Source: Hypericum androsaemum
Lineage: Eukaryota > Streptophyta > Magnoliopsida > Malpighiales > Hypericaceae
Length of the DNA stretch: 64,000 nt
Direction of reading: 5' to 3'
Assembly (NCBI GenBank): GCA_963995505.1
Contig: OZ023184.1
Span: 15,932,228 to 15,996,227, forward strand
The notes below the pieces were generated by a model. The model did not search any database. It saw nothing but the letters and a program-made list of their open reading frames with translations, and was not told where the DNA came from. Positions within the stretch are counted from its first letter, which is position 1, and each line of letters starts with the position of its first letter. This document shows, piece after piece, positions 9,990 to 20,289 of this stretch. A program made the translations under genes and the position numbers.

Positions 9990-11875
9990 TTTTCTGTTAA
10001 ATTTCCCCTGTTTCCCCTTTCTGAATGTTTGGTAATTTGTTCTATGAACCTTTCCATGTTGAATTTTTTTACTATGATTACAACACATTTTGTAAGGAGC
10101 TATAGTACGTATATGATTTAGTATATTTAACAAAATATAATTTAGCTCAGATTTTTTTTGATAAGTAATTTAGCTCAGATTTACGGCAGGCATTATAGGA
10201 TTCACATTCACTTTCTCTCTCTTGGATAAATTAAGGTAGAGTAATTATATTCATCTGATATTGTTTGAATAGGAAGATGTTATTTTATGTATCTTAAATT
10301 GTTATGATTTTTTTAAAATAAGTTGTTTGGCTACAAAAGATTTACAAGGATCGGTATCCTTGATACTTATGGTATAATCTGGTACCTTTGGTACCTTCCT
10401 TAATTTTGGTTATAGCTACCTAATTTTGGTTTTACCCTATTTTTGATGTATATTCTGGTCTATATTTTTATGACCTTAAGTTGCTTTTGGAGATAATCGA
10501 GATTTTGTACTCAGATTTAGCACATCATGATTGTCCGTTTGATATGTGTAATCTAGTACCTTAGGTTCGATATCCTTGATATCTTTGATGTAACTTTTTT
10601 TTGGTTGGTTATTTTATAATTAATGACACACACTTATCAAAAAAAAGATTTGCCAGGATCCCTCTGACACGTAGATTCAGAGCTTCACCTACTAAGACTA
10701 CTCACAGTAGTCGTTCACCCGAGCGATCGGGTGAATATTTTATTATTTAAAAAAAAACGAATTAAAAGCCAATCCTGCTCGGCCGAGCGGATTGGGGGCC
10801 CTTTTTTTTCAATAATCTAACTATCTAGTTATTTCCACTTGGTATAATATTATTCGTAAAAATAGATTTATTCGGATAAGATTTTTGTGGTTAGCTTATC
10901 TTTAGTAATAAATTTAAAAATTATTAAATTTTGTATCTCTATAAATAGAGTCAAATGTTAACATATTTTCATATACCATCTAAAATTCTCTCTTCTTTCA
11001 CTACATAATCTTTTCTTATAATCACTTCACCTACTAAGCTTTGGGACGAGACGAGATTTGGTTGAAGTGTACTTTATTCGTTATTCGATTTTTCAAGAAA
11101 CTAGACCGTCAGGCTCAGTCGATTTTCTGGATTTAATTTAAAAAAGAAACTAAGATAGGCTTGTTATCAAAGCTGGCCACAAATCGTTTAAGTGAATTTA
11201 ATTTACTTCCAAAGTGGCAACACCTAAAATTAGAAGGTAATGGTAATTTTAATGATGGCTTACTTATAAAAATAAATTTATTATGGCATCTGAAGTATTT
11301 TTTTTGGTTAGTAGATTATATTTTATATGAATAGTTACATTTTTACATAATCGATGTTAGATTTTATGACTTTGAAGTACAAAACGTGTGAAAGTCGCAT
11401 GGTACTAAATTGAATATTTTTCCGCTGGCTATTAGGAATTGGATTTTTTTGTATAGTTATAGGAATTAGATTTTTTATGCGTATTTTGGATTCAAAACTT
11501 AAAATGAAAAAAAATATTACCGGAAGATTCATTCTTAAGATATCCGACTCTGGATATAAATAAATTGAACATGACAAGGTGATATAACAGCGTGATATAG
11601 CATGCGTGCATGTACTATTGGTATCGTTTTTTTTTAATAAGTATAAATTTTATTCATAGAACTCCATCATATATACAAAGCGAAATGTTCACCAAAATAG
11701 AAGAGTACCAATCACTTTAACCCCCAAGATCATGTACACGTAGAAAAAAAGACTTCACGTTAGTTAATTATATGTATAATTATCACCGAAAATACCTTAA
11801 AAAAAATACACTTCTTCCATTATTCTTGTATATGCACATAAATTATAATTACCTGGTCTAGTGACAATTAATAAT
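9990..11875. other. AT-rich intergenic DNA
   Basis: No gene recognised. It holds an ultra-short insertion at 10138-10182, degenerate GGTAC/GATAT-type repeats at 10340-10600, and a promoter-like stretch at about 10930-11030 (TATAAATAG followed by C/T-rich DNA) with no clear ORF after it. Confidence 0.4.
10138..10182 (-). mobile_element. Ultra-short poly(T) insertion with 17-bp target duplication
   Basis: TAATTTAGCTCAGATTT at 10138-10154 is repeated exactly at 10166-10182. The intervening 11 bases are TTTTTGATAAG, which on the minus strand is CTTATC plus an A-run. A perfect 17-bp duplication around an 11-bp poly(A)-tailed insert fits an extremely 5'-truncated LINE or SINE copy. Confidence 0.6.
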
Positions 11876-11880
11876 GCCTT

Positions 11881-12093
11881 CTAGTTGCTGGACGCCATGG
11901 ACTTCACCTTGTCGAGCTGGAACTTCATGTGTTCGAGCCGGATAAACTCCTCCGCCGCGTCGTCGACGGTGTCACTGCAGATCTCATGGCCGTGGAAATT
12001 GACATAAATAGGGCCACCATCGCCCCTTTTCTTCGGAGGCACACGAGGTTTGTTGTTGTTGGGATGAGGATGTTGCTTGGAGCTGGATGACAT
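11881..12093 (-). CDS. Small plant protein with C-terminal EEFIRLEHMKF motif
   Basis: A 70-codon ORF begins with ATG at 12093 and stops with TAG at 11881. The N-terminus is Ser/Lys/Pro-rich and basic. The C-terminal half contains DDAAEEFIRLEHMKFQLD, matching the end of the 147-aa protein at 1302-1745. A TATA-like element (CTATAAATAC on the minus strand, about 12155-12165) lies ~65 bp upstream, again like the other gene. The two are probably divergent members of one family, separated by inserted elements. The function is unknown. DUF761-like small proteins are the nearest family I can think of, and that is a guess. Confidence 0.6.
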   Translation of the reverse strand: MSSSSKQHPHPNNNKPRVPPKKRGDGGPIYVNFHGHEICSDTVDDAAEEFIRLEHMKFQLDKVKSMASSN

Positions 12094-12320
12094 TTTATGG
12101 ATTTTTGTCTACCTTGGTTTTAGTTGATATGGCGAATAATTTTGAGGTTACAAAACATAGTATTTATAGTTATGTGAGGGATCTTCTGTCATGAAAGTTA
12201 TTGGAACGGGTAGATTGATTTGACACAAGCATTTGATTCCTTGATCCTACCCAACTTGTTTTAATTGTTAGATTAAAATTTTTGATATTTCGAAAACGGA
12301 TCTAAATTCAAATTGAGCAA

Positions 12321-13524
12321 TTTAAAATTAGGAAAATTACTAGTAGTCCTTTGTTGTTTGGTCTACTCGTGCTCACATCCAGGTCTTTCGAAAATCGATT
12401 AAAAATTTCTCATAGTTTGGTAAAAGTATACTCTGAGGCTCCTGAAGCCGAAGTCAGAATTTTTCTCCGGCGAGGTCCTACATGAAATGACAAAAATACC
12501 TTCCTTTATTTGAAATGACTATTATACCCACAAAAACAAAAACAAAAATTTATCCCTCTACCACCACCGAAGCCGACGACCGTCGAAGTCGTCCTCAAGC
12601 TCCAACCCCTCCCGGAGAAAATCTGTGTGAAGATGGGCAGAAAGTGGGGCGGGCCCACCCCACGTCGTAACCCAGGGGACCCCATTGATCCTGTCGGCGA
12701 CCTCCCTCCCGAACCAGAAGAACGCGTTCGTGACCAAGCACGTGACCCTCCTCCCGCTCTCCTCCACCGCCCTCTCCATCCCCTCCTCGAAGCTCCCCCT
12801 CGCCGCTGCGACTTCTCGATTCTGGCAATCGAAACCAAATTAAACACTAAGCCCAATCCCTGAGGTCACATCGGATGCACCACCCACCAGCTCAGATCTG
12901 TCGTCCTCGCCCTCGAGGAATTCCGGCGTCCTCGCCCTCGGGGGATCTGTGGAAGAGACGACGGCGTTAATGAGAAGATCGTCGACAGATTAGGGTTTCG
13001 TTGAGGAATACCTGTCTGGTCCCCATTTTCGTGGCTAACCATGGGTTGAAGGTGGCGATTTATTTCTGGCCCATTTCTGAGGTTTGTAACGATAGTTGGG
13101 ATTGAAAGTCCTCGTCACTGGGTTAGATGAACCAATTTGGTTCTGTTGATTTGCTCTGTTCAAAGTTCAACATCTTCAATGGTGAAACCAAATCAGTTGC
13201 ATTGGGTTGGGAATTTTAGGATTTATTATTTTGTTTGGTTGCCGGAGAAGAAGGAAGGTCCGGTGAGGGAGTTCGAAGGAGAGGAAGGGGGATAAATTTC
13301 CGTTTTCTTTTTAGGGTATAACAGTCATTTCAAATAAAAGGAGAGTATTTTTGTCATTTCATATGGGACATCGTCAGAGGAAAACTCCGATTCTGGCTTC
13401 AGAGGCCCTAGAGTACACTTTTGCCAAACTATAAGGAGTTTTTAATCGATTTTCGAAAGACAGAAAGATGAGCACCGAATAGATCAAACATCAGGAGGCT
13501 ATTAGTAATTTTCTCTTTAAAATT
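12321..13524. mobile_element. Pack-MULE with perfect 9-bp TSD, carrying a glycosyltransferase fragment
   Basis: Perfect 9-bp duplications TTTAAAATT (12321-12329 and 13516-13524) flank a 1186-bp element (12330-13515). Its long inverted repeats begin AGGAAAATTACTAGTAG (left) and GAGAAAATTACTAATAG (right, complement) and run ~170-200 bp, including the shared word TTTCGAAAATCGATTAAAAA. The middle is GC-rich and encodes part of a UDP-glycosyltransferase on the minus strand (12558-12806). No transposase is present. Long TIRs, a 9-bp TSD and captured host coding DNA define a Pack-MULE. Confidence 0.88.
12558..12806 (-). pseudogene. Captured fragment of a UGT78-like (anthocyanidin/flavonol 3-O-) glucosyltransferase
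   Basis: On the minus strand the frame reads FEEGMERAVEESGRR, then VTCLVTNAFFWFGREVAD, then VPWVTTWGGPAPLSAHL and HTDFLRE. This order matches the N-terminal acceptor-binding half of flavonoid 3-O-glucosyltransferases (UGT78), where the family has a CLV-DAF-WF block followed by VPW-FW-AG-LS-H-YTD-RE. Only ~70 residues are present. There is no N-terminal catalytic-His region and no PSPG sugar-donor box, so it cannot be an enzyme. It sits between the MULE arms, consistent with capture from a host gene. UGT78 assignment is from memory of the family pattern. Confidence 0.75.
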
Positions 13525-14100
13525 TTGTTCCGCAAGTCATTTATCCTTTTTTTTAAAGGTAGTCATTTATCCTTTTGAAAGCTGTAGGCCATCTTCGACG
13601 AGGGTTCGGATTCAGTAGGGATAAGAGTTGTTTTCACTGAAATGGATCAAGTCATTATACTTATAGACACGATTTTAATAAAATCTGATGATCCAAACAA
13701 AATCTCCTCCGTGAAGACAACTTTTATTCTGTTCTTACTCAATCCAAAACTCTTTAACGATGGATTTTGAAATTTATGCCAGAACACAAATCGAATATTG
13801 TGCAAAGAGAATCAGTGGAATTCATCCATTCGTTATTTTAGACAATTACAGCACGCGAGGTTATCGGTGGGATTTGACTAGTCAAAGGTAAAATTTTCTG
13901 TTCTTTTGGAGATTCTAATCACTACCCTAAATTTTTTTTTGAGTGTTATGACCAGGGATTCAATGTACTTGGTTTCTTAGGGGGTGAGTTAAAAATTTGG
14001 GTAAAATAATCATAGGTCCTTATTGTTTATGTAAATTGATTGATAAGGACAAACACATATTGATTAGTCCCTTATATTTTGAAAATCAACTAGATAGTCC
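13525..14100. other. Intergenic DNA, no gene; one ultra-short insertion
   Basis: No gene seen. At 13980-14100 the sequence resembles the end of another DNA element, abutting the truncated copia sequence. A direct duplication AGTCATTTATCCTTTT (13535-13550 and 13561-13576) flanks TTTTAAAGGT, another tiny poly(T) insertion. Confidence 0.4.
13535..13576 (-). mobile_element. Ultra-short poly(T) insertion with 16-bp target duplication
   Basis: AGTCATTTATCCTTTT occurs at 13535-13550 and 13561-13576. The 10-bp insert TTTTAAAGGT reads ACCTTTAAAA on the minus strand. Confidence 0.5.
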
Positions 14101-15726
14101 CTGTTAGAAAATGAACCTGGACGGAGTAAGAGGGCCAAAACGGCCAAATCATTTGGTCCAGATTTTCTGACGTACGTGTTAGAAAATGAACCTGGGACAA
14201 TCCAAGAGGCATTATCTAGTCCAGATGCTCCTCTCTGGAAAGAAGCTATCAATAGTGAGATAGTTTCCATCATGCAAAACCACACGTGAGAAATCGTGGA
14301 TCTCCCACCAGGTTGCAAACCTTTAGGTTGCAAGTGGATCTTTAAAAGGAAATACAAAGCTGATGGATCAATCGATAAGTACAAAGCTCGGTTGGTAGCT
14401 AAAGGGTTCAAACAGAAGAAAGTATATGATTTCTTTGACACATATTCCCCGGTCACAAGAATCACATCTATTAGAGTGCTCATAGCTGTTGTAGCACTCT
14501 ATAACCTCGAGATACATCAGATGGATGTAAAAACAGATTTCCTAAATGGACAACTGGAAGAGGAAATATATATGAAACAACCTGAAGGATTTGTTGCCCC
14601 CGGACAAGAACATAAAGTATGCAAACTGGTCAAGTCACTGTACGGGCTGAAACAAGCGCCGAAACAGTGGCATGAGAAATTTGACAGAATAATGATGTCA
14701 AATGGCTTTAAGATCAACGAGTGTGATAAATGTGTATACATTAAAGGCACACCTGATGCTTACGTGATTGTATGTCTGTATGTAGACGACATGCTAATCA
14801 CGAAAAGTAGTAATGATCTTATTATAAAAACTAAGAACATGTTAAAGAACAACTTTGAGATGAAAGATATGGGTCTAGCTGACGTCGTACTGGGGATTAA
14901 AATCTCTAGGACGACTAAAAGATTGTCTTGTCACAATCTCACTACGTTGAGAATATACTCAAGAAATTCGATGCTTTTGAAACCTTCGGCTAAGACTCCG
15001 TTAGACCTGAGTCTACACTTGGCTAAAAACAGAGGTGACCCAGTATCTCAACTGAAATATGCAAAGATCATTGGGAGTCTAATGTACTTAATAAATTGTA
15101 CACGCCCTTATATTGCATACTCAGTTAGCAAGCTTAGTAGATACACGAGCAATCCAGAACTAGACCACTGGCTAGCTTTAGAAAGGGTTCTAAAGTATTT
15201 AAAATATATCATGAACCATGTCATACTTTATACTAGGTATCCAGCTGTATTGGAAGGATACAGTGATGCGAATTGGATATCGGACACTAAAGACTCTAAA
15301 TTCACTAGTGGTTATGTGTTCACCATAGGTGGAGGAGCTGTGTCCTGGAAATCTTCTAAACAAACGTGCATAGCTCGATCCACCATGGAGTCAGAGTTTA
15401 TAGCACTAGACAAAGCTGGGGAAGAAGCTGAATAGCTTAGAAACTTTCTAGAGGATACTCCGTGTTGGAACAAGCCTGTGCCTCCTGTATTGATACATTG
15501 TGATAGCATGTCAACAATCGGGAGAGCACAAAGTACTATGTTCAATGGTAAGTCTCGACACATCCGTAGGAGACATAACACCGTTAGACAATTGATCTCA
15601 AGTGGAGTAATAACCATTGATTATGTGAAGTCCAAGGACAACATAGCTGATCCTTTGACGAAAAGAATCAACAGAGATCAGATGTATAACGCAGTAAGGG
15701 GAATAGGATTAAAGCCCACACATTAA
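14101..15726 (+). pseudogene. pol: Copia pol: reverse transcriptase and RNase H, broken by two stops
   Basis: One frame runs through 14101-15726 with a TGA at 14287-14289 and a TAG at 15433-15435. Motifs in order: [10 protein letters not shown] and [10 protein letters not shown] (RT), [15 protein letters not shown], then [10 protein letters not shown] with the catalytic YVDD (about 14775-14800), and the RNase H tail GYSDANW, SWKSSKQ and [10 protein letters not shown], all typical of copia RT_RVT2 and Ty1/copia RNase H. After the second stop the RNase H frame continues (SKDNIADPLTKRI) to a TAA at about 15724. Both nonsense changes sit at otherwise conserved tryptophan positions, consistent with simple G-to-A change. 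The element cannot move on its own. Confidence 0.92.
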
Positions 15727-16272
15727 AGAACGTTCATAGCGGTAACTCAACCATGATGAGTGGAGATCTCACAAACTTGGTTCAATGAGACAACTAAGTT
15801 ATGGATGGTTCAGATGAATACTTGGAACCCATCTCATTCTCAGAAGCTGCCTAAGTACGAATCTGCAGAGATGTGGTAAGGTTAAGCATCTACGCTTTTA
15901 ATGATTCCTATACCAAGAAAAGGTAGAGTATGACAGTATACTCTTGATGGGAGATCACATATATAAGTGTGAAGTGAGGCCGCTTCAAATGGAAAAATAC
16001 TTATGAATCCAAGATAAGGTCCATGGCCGAAATGGACACAACGTGAGAACCAAAGGATATTAGAGATATCATTGTGTAAATGTTATTGTCTTGGTTTACA
16101 TAAAAAAGCTGACCAGTTCAAGACATCGTGTTCACTGAGCAGCAAGTAAATCCGATAAAATTTTACTAGGGAAGGTTCAAAGCTGTAAGCTACCTTTCTC
16201 GATGCAATGATATTGCGTCGGAACTTTTCTTAAAAGTGTCAGCATGCATTAATCATCATTCATGTGGGAGAT

Positions 16273-17239
16273 TGTTGGGAAAAAATTGAACGAAAGTTCA
16301 ATGCAAAGCCCATAGTGGAAGGCCCAAGTGAAAATGAAAAATGGCAATCCCACATTGGAAAGTGCAACAAGTTTTCTCTAGTTTATAAGGAGATGCTCCT
16401 TATTGACTAGAAAATAAGTTGACCACCTGGAAGGATAGCCAACTCGGACCGCGGCGAGGATGGTGCGTAGCACCATCCGAGCACGAGTACTCGCTCGCGC
16501 ACGTGCGTGTGCGCATGGCGCATTGGACACAGGTCGCAATGGGCACTTTGTGGCGCACTTGCCACTTTGCACGTGCGCATCATCGCGAGGAGCTAGAGGA
16601 GCCTTAAGACTTTTGCCAGATTTCAGGAGAGCTACGAGCTGCGTGCGAGGTAGCTCGCGAAGGGATGCGAGCTGGCCCAACGGATGAAGGGCCACCAGCG
16701 TGCGTCCAGAAACTGGAATGTCCTGGAGGCTTCCAGATTGCCACCGAAGAGGCACGAGGAGTGCCTGGAAGGCCTGTGGCCAGAGAGACACCAGCAGACA
16801 TCCAGGAGCCCTGAAGAGATACCTATGGGCATCCAGAAAATTGGTGGCCGAAAGGGTGCCTCGACTCCCAGAAATGTGAGAGCATGGTGCCCCCTCGGAA
16901 GTACCTGGCAGCCATTCGGATTCCACCCATCCTTGCTTATAAATAGGCCCTTCTCCCTCATTTGTAAATCACCCCCGAACACTCATTGCATAAGCATTCA
17001 TTAGCAATAGTCGTTCTTCTCTCTCCCTCTCTAAGAAAGTTCCAAGTATCCAAGATTCGCCCGAAGCTTCGAGATTCGTTGTGCTACGATCTTGGAAGCA
17101 GCAAAGTCGTTGTATCTTGGGGACGATTGCCACAGCCCGTGAGCACTGAATACGGGGCAATCTCGTCTTACGAAAAAAGAGTCTAACTCTTGCCTCGACT
17201 TTACAAAATCATAATCAAGTACACCACCTCCGACCAACA
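16273..17239 (+). repeat. Copia 3' LTR
   Basis: The LTR begins TGTTGGG at 16273, just after a purine tract, and ends CCAACA at about 17239, so its ends form the usual TG..CA short inverted repeat. A TATA box (TATAAATAG, 16938-16946) is followed by a C/T-rich leader, the expected U3/R layout. The last few bases (ACAACA) make the exact end uncertain by up to 6 bp. No partner 5' LTR occurs in the window. Confidence 0.85.
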
Positions 17240-17242
17240 ACA

Positions 17243-17414
17243 ACATTAATTATTTATTTAGTAATCTGATTAGTCTTAGTTACCATTAGAGATAGTCTAA
17301 TACACCCAAAAAATCACAAGTCAATTGTGTTACTCCAATCTGAATAATGAATAGTTACCAAAAAAATATGAGAAATTTCGAATATCGATTATTTACCAAA
17401 CTTTTCAGAAATTT
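17243..17414 (+). repeat. Dispersed repeat, copy 2 (partner at 356-491)
   Basis: Begins immediately after the copia LTR and matches 356-491 to the word TTCAGAAATTT. It has ~40 additional bases near the left end. See copy 1. Confidence 0.75.
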
Positions 17415-17646
17415 GCAGAAAACCAAAGCCAAAACGGATGATAACTGAGAAACAACATATAATATCAGGTCACCAGATCATGAGACAGAAAACAGTTTAC
17501 TCTAATAGTCAGTTCAAGGGTGAAACCGCAAATGAAAATAGAGATCAAATTATAATTTAGAAATAAGTGATAATTTTTTTCATGAGCCAAGCATGCATAG
17601 AATCACAAGCTGTTGCCAAATAACTTGAAAATGTAGATCAACAAAC

Positions 17647-17782
17647 CTCAGCTTCTGCTCTGGATTCTTCTTGGCGTGACCTTTCTTCCTGAAGAGTCTC
17701 CTCTCTCCTGGCCTCGGCTGCATCATTATGTATCCTCTTTTCTTCTATCTGGGATTTTCGTTCATGATCTAGAGCCTCTGCA
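17647..17782 (-). pseudogene. Exon of a coiled-coil protein gene, GT/AG-bordered
   Basis: On the minus strand a 136-bp segment with an AG acceptor (TGCTTTAG) and GT donor (GAG then GTTTGTTG) encodes a strongly charged helix containing AEALDHERKSQ, RREETLQEERSRQEE and SRAEAE. The composition is that of a coiled coil. A second likely exon lies upstream (18082 to about 18125, minus), ending in a good donor (AAAAA then GTAAG) with matching phase, reading LDMQYQRK before joining NAEALDH. No other exons were found, so this is a gene remnant or a piece of a larger gene. The protein is not identified. Confidence 0.5.
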
Positions 17783-18081
17783 CTAAAGCATACTAAACAA
17801 AATCAACATTTGGGGTGGCGGTAGCAAGCTCTACTGGTTACTTGGATAGTGATGACGCAGTTACATACAGTAAAGTCTAAACTACAGTACATGAAGTTGA
17901 GTGCGATTGATATTTCACGACATTGATTTGTACTGTATGTGTGTATTGCTTCTAAACACACCACTACAAGAAGACCAGGCCCGAGAAGCAACAACTTCCG
18001 ATGAGCATGCCGGGATTTAGGAATGCAGAGACTAAATCACTGTTAAAAATAAATGAAGTGCTACATATGAGGCAATCTTAC

Positions 18082-18150
18082 TTTTTACGTTGATACTGCA
18101 TATCAAGTTTGTTGCCATGCCTCCTTTCTTGCCACCATAAACTTCACAAG
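18082..18150 (-). pseudogene. Probable upstream exon of the coiled-coil gene remnant
   Basis: A minus-strand stretch encoding RRHGNKLDMQYQRK ends at a GTAAG donor and joins in phase with the exon at 17647-17782. Its 5' border is unclear: the frame meets a stop about 60 bases upstream, so it probably starts at an internal AG. Confidence 0.35.
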
Positions 18151-18159
18151 CCGATCAAA

Positions 18160-19560
18160 TGCAGAAGCGCTCTTATCATTTTTTGTCGGCAATTCCGTTT
18201 CAAAGCCGATCAAGACGCCGGACTTCAGTGGGGGGGAGAGAGACGAGAGTAATGTATGGTGATAATTCTTCCATCAGATTTTGAAGTTTGAGGATTACTC
18301 TCAATTCTGGAGCTCTGCTGCAACTCTGAAACCAAGCCGATTTATACAAACACCCAACAAGTTCTAAACAAAAGCGCACCACCAAAAAACTCCTCTTATT
18401 TGCTCTTTACACTTGGGTTATTTACTAACTCAGCCTCTAAACAACCACCTTCACACATCCAAAAGCAATTCAGCGAGAAATCAACTCTCCAACACCACGC
18501 ATCTCCGAACAGGGAAAAACCCCACAACCCCACAGCCCGAAATTCACCACCCCATAAACAAGAAAATGCCAACCCAAATCCCATCTTCAACCCTAGAGAT
18601 CAAACCCATCCTCCTTACCCACAACAAATTGAAATCACCATCACCCAGCAAACCAAAAACCCTAACTTCAAATTGAACCCAAGCCTCCCAAAAAAACCCA
18701 CCACCACCACCCAAACTTCCAAATTCCTCCACTAATACAAAAACTCGACACTTTAAATTCCGGATCAGTCCCACTTGGCTAAAGCAAAAGCAAAGGCGCG
18801 AACTGGACGCCAACCCAGAAGCCAAAATGCTTTCGAGAATCAACCCAAGAGCGGGAAACCAAAAGGGTGGGAAATTTGATACCAATTAAGTAAGCTTGTG
18901 GGAGTATTCCGGGTGAATGAATTTAATTGAGCTCTGACCTTCTCCCAACACGAGGACTTTGGGTGTCTGTAATTTCGGCCTCGCCAAACCTTCTTCTCCT
19001 TCTTCGTTACCTTCTCTTTGTTTCTCTGCTCTGCTTGTTTTATTTCTTTTTTCTCGTTTTTATTTTTCCGGGTGTTCATATTATTTTGTGGCCGCTCCGG
19101 CGTGGCTTTTGTCCTTTTTCCGAGCGCACTCGGTGAATGGGTCCCATCGGAATCAAGACAGCGGCGGTCGCAATCTTCTTTTCCAACGGGGTCGAGAATC
19201 AGTAATTTTTAATTAAATAACATTTTATAACCACATTAAAAGTTAACTCCCAAATTAATAAGAATCCGTATAATCCTTAAAATAAATTAATAATATAAAT
19301 CGACAGTATATGGTAGATTATCTACCCACCGCCAATTAATGATTAATGCTCACGGGTATATATTTTATAATTATTCATCATTTTTTGGGGTCAATGCTTC
19401 TTAGATTCTTGTGTTGAAAATTAATTTCAGGTTTAATCTTGACCATTGATTTAGGGGTGACGCACATAGCTTTTAATTTTACGGTTGAGATCCACTAAAG
19501 AGACCTTTTTTATATATTTCATCATAACACACCAACTTTTATGTCGTGTGATGCACTAAT
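18160..19560. other. No gene recognised; UTR/intron-like DNA then AT-rich DNA
   Basis: Several overlapping open frames on both strands (18396-18885, 18927-19216) have low-complexity products and look like 5'-UTR or intron sequence of the minus-strand remnant. C/T-rich runs at 18990-19070 and a GC-rich patch at 19090-19190 are the only marked features. Confidence 0.35.
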
Positions 19561-19577
19561 GTGTAATGCATCGCACA

Positions 19578-19914
19578 CTAGTATATAGGGGTGAGCAAGT
19601 CAATCGGACCGGACCGGACCAAACTGGAGAAACCCAGACCAGACCGGAACTGAGATTTTAGGAATATTACGAATCGGACTAGACCGTACTCACTCCGGTC
19701 TGGTTCAGTCAGACCAAAAACTAGACCAGATTATAAAAATTGAACAAAAATTGGGTTTCTGATCGAACCAAACCAAACCGGGAACCAAATTTTGGGTACT
19801 TTTGCGAACCGGACGAAACCATTTTTACATTTGGTCTGGTTTGGTACAATTTTTTTGGTCCGGGTTGGTCCGATTTGACAATTTTTGGTTTGTTTGCTCA
19901 CCCCTACTAGTATA
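19578..19914. mobile_element. hAT MITE with perfect 8-bp TSD and GGACC-rich interior
   Basis: The 8-bp word CTAGTATA flanks the element on both sides (19578-19585 and 19907-19914). The element (19586-19906, 321 bp) has perfect 13-bp terminal inverted repeats TAGGGGTGAGCAA. This end sequence and the 8-bp TSD are typical of hAT nonautonomous elements. The interior is built from degenerate GGACC/GGTCC and AACC motifs that make much of it self-complementary. No coding capacity. Confidence 0.9.
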
Positions 19915-20170
19915 TGTGGTAACATCATGCAGCACTTACTAGTGCACGATGCGCTATATATGGATGCATCATGCGACATATAGTGTGGTGCATGATACGG
20001 TATACAATGGTGCAATATGCGCTACAACAATTCACCATAATACCACGATTAGTATACACCGTCCGACATACAATGGTACATAATGTGACATATAATGGTA
20101 CACGTGCATCATATAGTAGTATAGCATGCCAAATATAGTGGTACATCATATATCGGTACAACATGCTTTA
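19915..20170. repeat. Degenerate ~22-bp satellite-like repeats
   Basis: Imperfect repeats of a unit like CATATAGTGGTACATCATGC run through the interval, with many changes and variable spacing. No coding content. Confidence 0.5.
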
Positions 20171-20289
20171 AATACAAATTTCTAAAATTGCGAGTGTGTA
20201 ATCATATTACAAATGTGTTGTTGACGTGCGCGAGCTATTTAAATACATTTAAAAAAAATTGAGGCTGTGTAATCTCTAAAATTTTAACC

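Larger units (their letters stand above)
14101..17239 (+). mobile_element. Ty1/copia LTR retrotransposon, 5'-truncated, with 3' LTR
   Basis: From 14101 the frame reads as the end of the integrase region and then RT and RNase H of a plant copia polyprotein. A noncoding tail, a purine tract (GTGGGAGAT, 16264-16272) and a ~970-bp 3' LTR follow. No gag, protease, integrase core or 5' LTR is present, so more than half of the element is missing. Two in-frame stops break the remaining pol. Its right flank is the repeat also found at 356-491. Confidence 0.92.

Noticed and set aside
12627..12863. Plus-strand gene in the Pack-MULE
   Set aside because: It is the shadow of the minus-strand glycosyltransferase fragment, and its Pro-rich product is meaningless.
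16378..17246. Genes inside the copia LTR (several overlapping ORFs)
   Set aside because: The region is an LTR with promoter; the ORFs overlap on both strands and match no family.
570..20170. CRISPR-like regular repeats
   Set aside because: The repeat arrays at 570-690, 19915-20170 and 20300-20650 are degenerate, without constant direct repeats and unique spacers, and the genome is plant nuclear.
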